Source: Kribbella rubisoli (GTDB taxonomy: Bacteria > Actinomycetota > Actinomycetes > Propionibacteriales > Kribbellaceae). From it: a DNA stretch of 64,000 nucleotides. Shown here piece after piece: positions 8,890-17,225 of the stretch. Position 1 is the stretch's first letter; every line of letters starts with the position of its first letter. A model generated the notes under the pieces. That model did no database searches, was not told where the DNA came from, and was given only the letters and a program-made list of their open reading frames with translations. Location: assembly GCF_004217145.1 (NCBI RefSeq), contig NZ_SHKR01000012.1, positions 806,001 through 870,000 of the forward strand, in the 5' to 3' direction. Made by a program: the position numbers and the translations under genes.

Positions 8890-10091
8890 TGTACCTCGCG
8901 TCCGTCGGCCCGCTGCGGACACCGCTCCGGCGAGTTCCTGGGAATGTTGTTGCCCTCGGCATCGTCAGTTTGGTGACCGATGTGTCGGCCGAGATGGTGA
9001 CCGCGATCCTCCCGCTGTACTTGGTCTTCGGGCTCGGGCTGAACCCACTGCAGTTCGGTCTGCTCGACGGTCTGTACGCCGGAGCGACCGCGGTACTGCG
9101 ACTGGTCGGCGGACATGTGGCCGATCGCTGGCGACGGTTGAAGACCGTCGCCGGCATCGGCTACGCGCTCTCCGCGACCTCGAAGCTCGGGTTCCTGGCA
9201 GCCGGTTCCACGGTGCCCGCCATCGGCGCGGTCCTGGCAATCGACCGCGCCGGCAAGGGAATCCGCACTGCGCCCAGGGATGCACTCATCTCGTTGAGCG
9301 GTCCGCCCGAAACGATGGGCCGCTCCTTCGGCGTCCACCGAGCCCTCGACACAGTCGGCGCCTTCCTGGGTCCGTTAGTAGCCACGGCGGTGTTATGGGC
9401 CAGCCTCAATGACTACAACTCAGTCTTCGTCACCAGCTTCTGCCTGGCAGCCTGCGCGGTCATCCTCCTCACCACACTTGTCCGCGACCGCACCCCACAA
9501 CCCTCACCTGCACCAACTCAGCTGCCCGTCTTCGGATTACTGCGTGATCGCGACTTCCGGCGGTGCTGCCTGTGGGCGGCAGCGCTCGGTCTGTTGACGA
9601 TCACCGACTCCTTCGTCTACCTAGCGGTACAGCGCCGTTGGGACATCACCACCAGCCTGTTCCCGCTTCTTCCACTCGGCACCGCCGGCACGTTCCTGCT
9701 CCTCGCCATCCCACTCGGCCGCCTCGGCGACCGCATCGGACGCTGGAAGGTCTTTCTCGCCGGCCACCTTGCCCTGATCCTCGCCTTACTGCTCATCTGC
9801 GGCCCGACAGGCACCTGGTGGCTCGTGCTCGCCCTCCACGGCGCCTTCTACGCCGCGACCGACGGCGTACTCCCTGCAGCGGTCGGTCCACTTCTCCCCG
9901 AACACCTCCGCGCCAGCGGCCTGGCAGTCCTGCAAACCGGCCAAGCCCTAGCCCGGATGGCCGCCGCCGTCATGGTCGGCCTCCTCTGGACCCTCTGGGA
10001 CCTCCGCCCCGCAATCCTCACCATCACCCTCGCCCTCCTGGCAGTCACCATCGCCGCTGCCGTCCTCAAACCCCTGGAGGTACGCCGATGA
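8889..10091 (+). CDS. MFS transporter
   Basis: 400-residue major facilitator with about 12 membrane helices. The loop 2-3 signature appears as GGHVADRWRRLKTV and the loop 8-9 equivalent as GRLGDRIGRWKVF. ATG overlaps the phosphoesterase stop by one base (TGATG), so the start is fixed by coupling. It could import or export a product of the secreted phosphoesterase; the cargo is unknown. Confidence 0.88.
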   Translation: MYLASVGPLRTPLRRVPGNVVALGIVSLVTDVSAEMVTAILPLYLVFGLGLNPLQFGLLDGLYAGATAVLRLVGGHVADRWRRLKTVAGIGYALSATSKLGFLAAGSTVPAIGAVLAIDRAGKGIRTAPRDALISLSGPPETMGRSFGVHRALDTVGAFLGPLVATAVLWASLNDYNSVFVTSFCLAACAVILLTTLVRDRTPQPSPAPTQLPVFGLLRDRDFRRCCLWAAALGLLTITDSFVYLAVQRRWDITTSLFPLLPLGTAGTFLLLAIPLGRLGDRIGRWKVFLAGHLALILALLLICGPTGTWWLVLALHGAFYAATDGVLPAAVGPLLPEHLRASGLAVLQTGQALARMAAAVMVGLLWTLWDLRPAILTITLALLAVTIAAAVLKPLEVRR

Positions 10092-11068
10092 GCCGCCGAC
10101 TCCTCCTGGCCGCGATCGCCGTCATCACGCTCCTCGGCGGCGCGATCACGTACGTCGTCCACGCCCGCACCGGCGGCGCGACCGAGAACGCCGTACCGGT
10201 CGTCACCGATCAACCGATGACGCTCGACGCGAGAACGCTCTACTTCCGCAACCTCGCCGAAGGACCGGACACCGGCAAGCTGGCCGCCGTGCCCGTGGGT
10301 GATCCAGGCGCGGCTCGGCGCGTGGGGGAGTTGCGCTGCGACCGGTTCGCCGCGGCCCGCAGTACGGCGATCTGCTTGCGCTTGAAGCCCGGTTCGTTAC
10401 CCCCACTGACCGACATGATCGTCCTCGACGCGAACCTGCACGAGCGCCACCGCGAAACGTTGCCCGGGACACCGAGTCGCGCCCGGGTGTCGCCTGACGG
10501 GCGGATCGTGAACTGGACGTTGTTCGTCACCGGCGACTCATACGCCGCCACCGGCTTCTCGACCCGGACCGGTCTGTACGAAGTGGACACCGGGCGCCTG
10601 GTCAAGACCATCGAAGAGCTCGCGGTCTTCGTCCACGGCAAGCGGTACTTCGCCTCGGACGTGAACTATTGGGGGATCACGTTCGCTGCCGACAGCAACC
10701 GTTTCTACCTGACCCTCGGCAGCAAGGGGAAGACGTACCTGATGGAGGCCGACTACCGCGCATACCGCGGAACTGCGATCGCCGAGAACGTCGAGTGTCC
10801 GTCCCTCTCACCCGACGGCCGCCGAATCGCGTTCAAACAAAAGGTTGCCGCCGGTAGCTGGCGTCTCGCCGTACTCGACCTCGCCACCCACCAGATCACA
10901 CACCCGCCGGAAACCCGCTCCATCGACGACCAACCCGTTTGGCAAGGCAACTCCACGATCCTCTACTCACTCCCCAACCCGGCCCACACCCTGGACATCT
11001 GGTCCGTCGGCCCCACCACTCGCCCCGAACTCCTCGTCTCCCAGGCAACCACCGCGTCCTTCAGCTAG
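10088..11068 (+). CDS. Membrane-anchored TolB-like beta-propeller protein
   Basis: 326 residues. An N-terminal hydrophobic helix (about 5-27) acts as signal or anchor and the rest is extracytoplasmic. WD40-like/PD40 repeats are visible in SRARVSPDGRIVNWTLF and CPSLSPDGRRIAFKQK, typical of TolB-type six-bladed propellers. ATG overlaps the MFS stop (ATGA). With the phosphoesterase and MFS it forms one transcription unit; a role as a surface binding or scaffold protein is inference. An 88-nt structured repeat begins 6 nt after its stop. Confidence 0.8.
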   Translation: MSRRLLLAAIAVITLLGGAITYVVHARTGGATENAVPVVTDQPMTLDARTLYFRNLAEGPDTGKLAAVPVGDPGAARRVGELRCDRFAAARSTAICLRLKPGSLPPLTDMIVLDANLHERHRETLPGTPSRARVSPDGRIVNWTLFVTGDSYAATGFSTRTGLYEVDTGRLVKTIEELAVFVHGKRYFASDVNYWGITFAADSNRFYLTLGSKGKTYLMEADYRAYRGTAIAENVECPSLSPDGRRIAFKQKVAAGSWRLAVLDLATHQITHPPETRSIDDQPVWQGNSTILYSLPNPAHTLDIWSVGPTTRPELLVSQATTASFS

Positions 11069-11073
11069 GCCAT

Positions 11074-11161
11074 CTCGACAGGACGTATATGTCCACTGCG
11101 GCCATCTCCCGTCCCGCGCAAGCGGGGAACTGGGTCCAACGACCCGATAGCTCCTGTCGAG
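11074..11161 (+). repeat. 88-nt structured repeat element, copy 1
   Basis: Bounded by a perfect 10-bp inverted repeat, CTCGACAGGA (11074-11083) and TCCTGTCGAG (11152-11161). Inside are two further hairpins, CCCGC-GCAA-GCGGG with a GNRA-type loop and GGGTC-CAAC-GACCC. The same termini, the block CGTATAYGYCCACTGCSGCC and the same total length of 88 nt recur at 19966-20053. It lies between the convergent beta-propeller and SRPBCC genes. Confidence 0.75.
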
Positions 11162-11169
11162 CTGCCGAT

Positions 11170-11691
11170 CTATCCGTTCCTCGGTGCGCCCTCGGCGCGT
11201 GCGGCGATCGCGCGGTTCATGGCGTCGAACTGCGGCTTGATGGTGTTCTTCAGCATCGACTGGGTAAACGGGATCGCCGCGCCGGTGAACTTCTCTTCCT
11301 GGACCAGGTGCGTGCGGCCGCCCGGCAATGCGGTCAACCGGAACGAGTGCTCGCCGGTGAACAATGCGCCCGGCGGCACCTTCCCGACCCAGCGCAGCTC
11401 CTGGTCGGGGACGACTGCCAGCAGCGTCGGGGTGAACTTCGTTTCGCTGCCCTTGGTGTCGCGAAGCACGTTGGTGATCTTGTTCCCGACCTTCAGGTCG
11501 CCGGTCGAGGAGACGATGAACGGGTTCCACTCGGGGTAGGTCTGGCGGTCCGTGAGCACCTTCCAGACCTGCTCCGGTGACGCATCGATGTCGAGCTCGG
11601 TGTGCAAGGTGAACGGCCTGACCACCGTATAGACGGTGTAGCCGGCCAGCAGGACGAGAACGCTGCCGAGGGCAACGAGGAACTTCTTCAT
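11170..11691 (-). CDS. Membrane-anchored SRPBCC-domain protein
   Basis: 173 residues: an N-terminal transmembrane segment (about 3-24) followed by a START/polyketide-cyclase-like SRPBCC fold, with the typical opening IDASPEQVWKVLTDRQTYPEWNPF. These proteins bind hydrophobic ligands. Its ATG overlaps the stop of the upstream tetR gene, so the two are co-transcribed. No catalytic residues can be assigned. Confidence 0.85.
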   Translation of the reverse strand: MKKFLVALGSVLVLLAGYTVYTVVRPFTLHTELDIDASPEQVWKVLTDRQTYPEWNPFIVSSTGDLKVGNKITNVLRDTKGSETKFTPTLLAVVPDQELRWVGKVPPGALFTGEHSFRLTALPGGRTHLVQEEKFTGAAIPFTQSMLKNTIKPQFDAMNRAIAARAEGAPRNG

Positions 11692-12263
11692 GACTTGTTC
11701 TCCGGTCCGAGGGTGCTGTGCACCAGCGCCCTCACGTAGGCGGGATCGATTGGCTCACCCGTGATGAGGAGCCGGTAATACAGCGGTCCGACGAGCTGGT
11801 CGACGACGACACCGGGATCGGCGTGCGCGAGCAGCAGCCCTTCCGACTGGGCTTGGGCGATGACTGCAGTGACGGCCGCGTGGCGCTCGGCCCAGAGAGC
11901 GCGGACGCTGTCGCCGACGCGCGGTTCGCGGGCGGCCGCGGCGGTGAGGTCGGCGACCAGCGTGGTCGGGATGACCTCGAGGGTCGCGGCGATGCCGGTG
12001 ACGAGCTCGGTGAGATCACGTCGCGCGTCACCGCTCGGCTCGAACGGTACGGCGCTGCGCAGTCCGGCGATCATCGCGACCACCAGCTCCGCCTTGCTCG
12101 GCCAGCGCCGGTAGATCGTGGTCTTCGCGACCCCGGCCCGCTCGGCGACGCGGTCGACCGACATGCCGTCGTACCCACGGGCGCGCATCTCGGTCATGGC
12201 GGCCTCGAGCACCCGCCCCTCGACGCCGGCGTCGCGCGGCCGCCCTCGTCCCACCATCGCCAT
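11688..12263 (-). CDS. TetR-family repressor
   Basis: 191 residues with the N-terminal TetR helix-turn-helix (MSVDRVAERAGVAKTTIYRRWPSKAELV, about residues 34-61) and a TetR C-terminal ligand domain. It faces an MFS pump across a 121-bp gap containing an inverted repeat, so it likely controls that pump and its own operon with the SRPBCC gene. ATG at 12263; a second ATG two codons in is an alternative. Confidence 0.9.
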   Translation of the reverse strand: MAMVGRGRPRDAGVEGRVLEAAMTEMRARGYDGMSVDRVAERAGVAKTTIYRRWPSKAELVVAMIAGLRSAVPFEPSGDARRDLTELVTGIAATLEVIPTTLVADLTAAAAREPRVGDSVRALWAERHAAVTAVIAQAQSEGLLLAHADPGVVVDQLVGPLYYRLLITGEPIDPAYVRALVHSTLGPENKS

Positions 12264-12313
12264 CCTCTTTTCGCTACTGCGGTGTCGAAATGAGACTAGC
12301 GCGCCGCCCGCGA

Positions 12314-12337
12314 TTTACGCAACTGGCGTAGCGTAAA
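12314..12337. promoter_or_regulatory. Candidate TetR operator TTTACGC-N10-GCGTAAA
   Basis: 7-bp inverted repeat, with a nested TACGC-N5-GCGTA, in the divergent gap between the tetR and MFS genes. Symmetry, size and position suit a TetR dimer site controlling both directions. Confidence 0.6.
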
Positions 12338-12384
12338 AGAATCACTGCCAGAGATTGGCAGGTTTTGCTGACACCGTGGATGCC

Positions 12385-13602
12385 GTGACTTCGAGAACCC
12401 GCCTGCTTCTGCCCGCAGCGTTCATCACGTCCCTCGGCAACAACATCCAGCTCCTCGGCGCCGCGCTGCTGCTCGTCCGCGCGCAGGGTTCGATGCTCGA
12501 CGTGGGGTGGCTGTTCATCGCCGTCGCAGTACCGCAGGCAGTCCTCTCGCCGTACTTCGGTCGCCTGGCCGACCGCTTCGACCGGCGTCGCCTGTGGGTG
12601 ACCTGTGATGTGATCAGCGCCGTAGCCGCCCTCGCACTTCCCGTCGGACTGGCCCTAGGCGTCTCGCAACAGCCCCTCGTCTACGCCACCAACTTCATCC
12701 TGGCGATCATCGCCGCCCAGTTCGCCCCGGCCAGCGCCGCCCTGATCCGCGAACGCGTCCCCACCGCGGATCTCCGCCCCTTCAACGCTCACTACGAAAT
12801 AGCCCTCCAATCCGGCATGCTCCTCTCGGCGTCACTGGGCGGCATAGCCCTCCAGTACTTCGGCCCCCAACCCCTTTTCACCTTCAATGCCCTGACTTTC
12901 GCCCTGTCGGCCACCCTGGTCCTCGCAGTCGGAGCGAAACGCCGGCCCGTAAGAGAGTTGCCGCAGGCAATCAAGCATGAGGTGAGACTGAACGGTCTAC
13001 CGCTTGCGCCTCTCGCTTTGCTCTTCGGGCAAGGACTTGTTGTGGTTACTGTCTTCAACGCCTTGCTTCCTGTGTTGCTGATCGGGGAGTGGCATCGCGG
13101 GCCGGCCGTGCTTGGCGTGGTTGATGCAGTCGGCGGCGCTGGGTTCCTGCTTGCTGCCGCGGTCTACCGGCGGTCGGCGGCGCGGTTGGGTGATCTGAGG
13201 CTCGCGACCGGTGGCTTCCTGGTGTGTAGCGGTCTGTTGGTGCTTCAGCCGTTGTTCGGTGTGCCCGCGCTGATGGCTCTGGTGCTGCTCGGCGCGTTCC
13301 TCTTCGGTCAGGCGCGGATCGCGACCCGCTCGTTGCTCATGACCTCGGTCGACGAGTCGCGAGTCGGTCACGCGTTCGGGATCGCCAACGGCTACGGCCT
13401 CGCGGCAACGATCGTCGTCATGCTCATCGCGTCCCTCGTCACCGGCCACACCGACACCCGCTACGGCTTCGCGGTACTCGCCCTGATCAGCATCCTCTCC
13501 GCCGCCTTCGCCGCCCTCCGGCTGTCAACCTTCTCCCAGCGGACCGCATCCGAAGAGCATGGAGCGCGACCAGTCGTTCGCTCACCTGGCGGAGCGCTAT
13601 GA
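12385..13602 (+). CDS. MFS transporter, TetR-linked
   Basis: About 405 residues with 12 predicted helices; the MFS loop signature is GRLADRFDRRRLWV. The divergent TetR gene and operator suggest a drug or metabolite exporter. The start is uncertain: GTG at 12385 is chosen because homologues begin near TSRTRLLLPAAF, but GTG 12376 and TTG 12355 are in frame and none has a good Shine-Dalgarno sequence, so a leaderless start is possible. Confidence 0.85.
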   Translation: MTSRTRLLLPAAFITSLGNNIQLLGAALLLVRAQGSMLDVGWLFIAVAVPQAVLSPYFGRLADRFDRRRLWVTCDVISAVAALALPVGLALGVSQQPLVYATNFILAIIAAQFAPASAALIRERVPTADLRPFNAHYEIALQSGMLLSASLGGIALQYFGPQPLFTFNALTFALSATLVLAVGAKRRPVRELPQAIKHEVRLNGLPLAPLALLFGQGLVVVTVFNALLPVLLIGEWHRGPAVLGVVDAVGGAGFLLAAAVYRRSAARLGDLRLATGGFLVCSGLLVLQPLFGVPALMALVLLGAFLFGQARIATRSLLMTSVDESRVGHAFGIANGYGLAATIVVMLIASLVTGHTDTRYGFAVLALISILSAAFAALRLSTFSQRTASEEHGARPVVRSPGGAL

Positions 13603-13653
13603 CCGCCTCGCGGGTCGGTGACCAGCACGCGATGGTTTGACGCGACCAGAAGT

Positions 13654-13677
13654 AACAGTACTTATATAAGTGCTGTT
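13654..13677. promoter_or_regulatory. MarR operator, 24-bp near-perfect palindrome
   Basis: AACAG-N-ACTTATATAAGT-N-CTGTT, one mismatched pair, ending 11 bp before the marR start. The A/T-rich core overlaps a plausible -10 region, so binding would shut off the marR-MFS operon (autoregulation). Confidence 0.75.
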
Positions 13678-13688
13678 ATGATCACCGC

Positions 13689-14168
13689 ATGGACGACCCT
13701 ACCGAGCAGAGTCTGTGGCGGCCGCTGCACGAGTTGCTGGGCCGGATGGATGCCGAGATCGGGCGGATCTACACCGATCGGGAGATCAAGGGCCTGAAGC
13801 CGAGCTACGTGCGCGAGCTGATCCAGCTGCACCTCAAGGGCCCGATGACGATCACCGAGCTTGCCGATACGATCGGCCGGACCCACTCGGCGCTCAGCCA
13901 GAAGGTCTCCGCGATGCGCACGGCCGGCCTGGTCCGGACCGTGCCGGGCGCGGACGCGCGCAGCAAGAAGGTCACGCTCACGGCCAAGTCGAAGAAGCTC
14001 GTCGAGCTCCTGACGGCCGAGTGGCAGGCGACCGAGACCGCCATCGCCGAGCTCGAGGCCGAGCTGCCGTATCCGATGACACAGGTGGTCCGCGACATCG
14101 AGCAGGCCCTGGCCCGCAAGAGCTTCCACGACCGCATCACCGAGAAGCTCCAGGAGTCCGACCGGTGA
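13689..14168 (+). CDS. MarR-family regulator
   Basis: 159 residues, winged helix with MTITELADTIGRTHSALSQKVSAM as the recognition region and a wing around PGADARSKKVTLTAKSKK. First gene of a two-gene operon with a multidrug-type MFS, under a strong palindromic operator. The start is an ATG with little leader after the operator, so the mRNA may be nearly leaderless. Confidence 0.9.
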   Translation: MDDPTEQSLWRPLHELLGRMDAEIGRIYTDREIKGLKPSYVRELIQLHLKGPMTITELADTIGRTHSALSQKVSAMRTAGLVRTVPGADARSKKVTLTAKSKKLVELLTAEWQATETAIAELEAELPYPMTQVVRDIEQALARKSFHDRITEKLQESDR

Positions 14169-15388
14169 AGCATGCGCTCATCGACCTCGGCCCGCTGCGG
14201 GTCACGGCGTACCGGCGCTTGTGGATCGGGCAGGTGCTGTCCGGTTTCGGCGGGCAGTTGACGTTCGTCGCGGTCATGTTCCAGGTCTGGGACCAGACGT
14301 CGAGCCCGGCCTGGACCGGTGCCGTCGGCCTGGCGCAGGCGTTGCCGTTGATCGTGCTCGGCCTGTTCGCGGGCACCCTCGTCGACCGGCTCGAACGCCG
14401 CCGGATCTACCTGATCACGACCTGCGGGCAGTTGCTCACAGCAACCGTCATGGCGAGCCAGTTGCCGTTCGGCCGAGTTCCCGTCGGCGTGCTCCTCGGG
14501 CTCATCGCCGTACAGGCATCGTTCGGCGCGACCGCCGGCCCGGTTGCGCGGACCGTCCTGCCGCAGCTGCTCTCCCGCGACCAGCTAGCCGCCGGGATCG
14601 CGCTCAACCGGATCGGGTTCCAGGGCGCGATGCTGCTCGGCCCGGCGCTGGGCGGCGTGATCATCGGCGCGTGGGGTGTCGGCGTCTGCTACTCCATCGA
14701 CGCGCTCAGCTTTCTCGCCGCGCTGTACGGCGTACTCGGACTTCCCCGGATGCAGATCGAGGGGACCGCCAAGCCGGGGCTGCGTGGCGTGTGGGACGGG
14801 TTGACGTTCGTGGCGTCGACGCCGGTGATCCGCGGAGCGTTGATCACGGATCTGGCGGCGACCGTTCTGTCGATGCCGATCAGCCTCTTCCCGGTGATCA
14901 ATGCCGAGCGGTTCGGCAACAATCCGCGGACGCTGGGGTTGTTCCTGACCGCGATCGCCGTCGGCGGGGTCGCCGCCTCGCTGTTCTCGGGATCGTTCAC
15001 GCGCCTGCCCCGTCACGGCGTCGTGATGCTGTGCGGTTCGGCGGCCTGGGGGATCGCCTTGCTGCTGTTCGCGTTCTCGTCGATCCCGTGGTTGGCCTTG
15101 GTCTGGCTGGCGTTCGCCGGCGCCGCGGATACGGTCGCCGTCGTGTCGCGCAGCACGATCGTTCAGCTGCACACGCCGTCCGAGTTGCTCGGCCGGGTCA
15201 GCGCCGCCGAGCAGATCGTCGGCCAGGCCGGTCCTGACCTCGGCAACCTCCGCGGCGGCGTGGTCGCACAACTCACCTCACCGGTCGCGTCCCTCGCATC
15301 CGGTGCCTTGCTCTGCGTCGCAGCTGTGGCCGCTGTTGCCGCGAGTACGCCGGGATTGCGCAAGCCGGCAGTCACTCAGGACGCGTGA
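14165..15388 (+). CDS. MFS transporter, MarR-linked
   Basis: 407 residues, about 12 helices, of the MFS-3/enterobactin-exporter-like group; loop signature LFAGTLVDRLERRRIYLI. GTG start overlaps the marR stop (GTGA), which fixes the start. Probably an efflux pump induced when MarR is released. Its 3' end overlaps the convergent formylglycine-generating-enzyme gene by 17 bp. Confidence 0.9.
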   Translation: MKHALIDLGPLRVTAYRRLWIGQVLSGFGGQLTFVAVMFQVWDQTSSPAWTGAVGLAQALPLIVLGLFAGTLVDRLERRRIYLITTCGQLLTATVMASQLPFGRVPVGVLLGLIAVQASFGATAGPVARTVLPQLLSRDQLAAGIALNRIGFQGAMLLGPALGGVIIGAWGVGVCYSIDALSFLAALYGVLGLPRMQIEGTAKPGLRGVWDGLTFVASTPVIRGALITDLAATVLSMPISLFPVINAERFGNNPRTLGLFLTAIAVGGVAASLFSGSFTRLPRHGVVMLCGSAAWGIALLLFAFSSIPWLALVWLAFAGAADTVAVVSRSTIVQLHTPSELLGRVSAAEQIVGQAGPDLGNLRGGVVAQLTSPVASLASGALLCVAAVAAVAASTPGLRKPAVTQDA

Positions 15389-16316
15389 GACCGACCGTAC
15401 GGAAGCCGGCGTTCCCCATCGAGGACTCGGGCGTGTTCGACGAGCGGGCCGCGTTGCGGTAGCGGTTGCAGTACGAGTCGTGGCACAAGTACGAGCCGCC
15501 GCGGATCACCCGCGCCGCACCGAGCGACGGTCCGGTCGGGTTCTCGGCGGGGGAGAACTTGTAGTACCGCGGGCCGAACCAGTCCCCGCACCACTCCCAC
15601 ACGTTCCCGACCATCTGCCAGATCCCGTAGCCGTTCGGCTGGAAGGTGTGGACGGGGGCCGTCGTGAGGAAGCCGTCCTCCTCGGTGTTCGTCCGTGGGA
15701 AGTCGCCCTGCCAGATGTTGCAGCGCCATTCGTCGTCGATCAGTTCGTCGCCCCACGGGTACCGCGCACCGTCGAGGCCGCCGCGGGACGCGTGCTCCCA
15801 CTCGGCCTCCGTCGGCAGCCGACGCTGCGCCCACTTGCAGTACGCGACCGCGTCGTTCCAACTCACATGGACGACGGGATGGTCGTCGAGGCCGTCCAGG
15901 TCGGAGCGCGAGCCACCCGGGTGCCTCCAGTCGGCGCCGCGGACGCCGGCCCACCACGGCGTACCGGACGCAGGCCCCATCAGCTCCTCGGGCTCGGCGG
16001 CGAGGGCGAGATGGAACACGGCGGAGTACCCGTAGATCTCGGCCTCGGTCCGGTAGCCGGTCGCGTCGACGAACCGGGCGAAGTCCGCATTCGTCACGCT
16101 CGTCGCATCGATGCTGTACGGCGAGAGCTCGACCGTGTGGACCGGTGTCTCGCCGTCGCCGACGTTCTCGTCACCGTTCGTGTTGCCCATCGAGAACGAG
16201 CCGCCCTCGAGCACTACCTGCTCGATCCTGTGCTCGCCGCGCCCCACCGGAACCGGCGGAGGAGGGGACGCCTCATCGCGGGAGGGCGCGCAGCAGGACG
16301 GGTGCTCGTCGTTCAT
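15372..16316 (-). CDS. Formylglycine-generating enzyme (SUMF1 family)
   Basis: 314 residues of the FGE-sulfatase fold. Converts an active-site Cys or Ser of type I sulfatases to formylglycine using O2 and copper. The active-site cysteine pair is present as C278 and C283 in RGGSYLCHDSYCNRYR, with the same five-residue spacing as in the Streptomyces enzyme; GNVWEWCGDWF and the terminal GFRTVG are further family marks. The N-terminus has a CC pair and a Pro-rich stretch of unknown meaning. No sulfatase gene is in the window, so its client is elsewhere. Confidence 0.93.
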   Translation of the reverse strand: MNDEHPSCCAPSRDEASPPPPVPVGRGEHRIEQVVLEGGSFSMGNTNGDENVGDGETPVHTVELSPYSIDATSVTNADFARFVDATGYRTEAEIYGYSAVFHLALAAEPEELMGPASGTPWWAGVRGADWRHPGGSRSDLDGLDDHPVVHVSWNDAVAYCKWAQRRLPTEAEWEHASRGGLDGARYPWGDELIDDEWRCNIWQGDFPRTNTEEDGFLTTAPVHTFQPNGYGIWQMVGNVWEWCGDWFGPRYYKFSPAENPTGPSLGAARVIRGGSYLCHDSYCNRYRNAARSSNTPESSMGNAGFRTVGLTRPE

Positions 16317-16334
16317 ACCACCAAGCTTCTCAAC

Positions 16335-16724
16335 TTACGCCGAAATGAGCGTCCTCAGGTCCTGATGATTCAGGTAGACCACGATCTGCCACTCGCCGTC
16401 TACCTTGCGGAGAAGGTAGGTCGACGTGAAGATCGTGCCCTCCGGGACGCTCGACGACGGGGTGCGCTCGAGCCGCCAGGTCGACCGCACCAGCGTGTGT
16501 TGGTCGTCGACAGGCGACTCGTCGAGCGAGTCCAGGGTCATTCCGGTGATGCCCAGCCCGGCGAAGAACTCCTTGCGTCTGGGCAGACTGGCAACCACCT
16601 GCTCGCGGGTCACCGGTGTCACCGACACCGGGTCCAGCGTGAGCAGGGTGGGATGGAACCCTGCTCCGTCGCTCGTTGTGGCGAACCGGTCGAAGAACTC
16701 GGCCACGTCATCGCGTACCTTCAT
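16335..16724 (-). CDS. SnoaL/NTF2-like protein
   Basis: 129 residues with the cone-shaped NTF2-like layout (VAEFFDRFATTSDGAGFHPTLLTLDP at the start, a central WRLERTPSS and a C-terminal VDGEWQIVVYLNHQD). Probably a small ligand-binding or isomerase-like protein; no catalytic residues can be named. The ATG follows a GGGGG run. Divergent from a marR gene with a palindromic site between them. Confidence 0.7.
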   Translation of the reverse strand: MKVRDDVAEFFDRFATTSDGAGFHPTLLTLDPVSVTPVTREQVVASLPRRKEFFAGLGITGMTLDSLDESPVDDQHTLVRSTWRLERTPSSSVPEGTIFTSTYLLRKVDGEWQIVVYLNHQDLRTLISA

Positions 16725-16765
16725 CGAACCCCCTTGATCAGCCCGGGGTAGCAGTCTAGACAGTA

Positions 16766-16779
16766 GCTGTCGCGACAGC
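16766..16779. promoter_or_regulatory. Perfect palindrome GCTGTCGCGACAGC
   Basis: 14-bp perfect palindrome, with a second GACAG half 2 bp upstream, in the 75-bp gap between the divergent NTF2-like and marR genes. A likely MarR dimer site controlling both. Confidence 0.65.
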
Positions 16780-16799
16780 AATGCTGAAGGAGGCCGGAG

Positions 16800-17225
16800 A
16801 TGCCGGGTCCACGGCTCGTGCTGACCAGTTTGGTGACCCAGGTGGCCCGCGGGGTCCGGACGGCACTCGACCAGCGCTTCGGCGAGCTGGGTCTGACGTC
16901 GCAGCAAGCCGGAGTACTCCTGCACGTCTCCGGCGGTACGACGAGTCCGCGCAAGCTTGCCGATCTGCTCGGGACCGACACCGCCGGGATGACGCGACTG
17001 GTCGACCGCCTCGTGGAGAAGGGCTACCTCGACCGCCTGCCGGCCGCGGACGACCGGCGTACCATCACGGTGGCCCTGACGTCTGCCGGTCGCGAGCTCG
17101 TTCCCGCGATCAAGCCGATCTTCGACGAGGTCGCCGACGCGATCACCGCGGACATCCCGGCGGAGGCGCTGCCCGGCGTACTGAAGGCGCTCGAGGCGAT
17201 GCGGGCCGCCGTACGGATCAGCTGA
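16800..17225 (+). CDS. MarR-family regulator
   Basis: 141 residues; winged helix with SPRKLADLLGTDTAGMTRLVDRLVEKGYLDRLPAADDRRTITV, the DxRR wing being typical of MarR. Divergent from the NTF2-like gene, probably its main target. The ATG is preceded by GGAGG-like sequence (AAGGAGGCCGGAG). Its 3' end overlaps the convergent luciferase-like gene by 8 bp. Confidence 0.9.
   Translation: MPGPRLVLTSLVTQVARGVRTALDQRFGELGLTSQQAGVLLHVSGGTTSPRKLADLLGTDTAGMTRLVDRLVEKGYLDRLPAADDRRTITVALTSAGRELVPAIKPIFDEVADAITADIPAEALPGVLKALEAMRAAVRIS

Noticed and set aside
13559..13621. Short reading frame MERDQSFAHLAERYDRLAGR overlapping the end of the MFS gene
   Set aside because: 20 codons only; it resembles the start of a methyltransferase-like protein but ends at once, overlaps a real gene and has no continuation in other frames that I could support.
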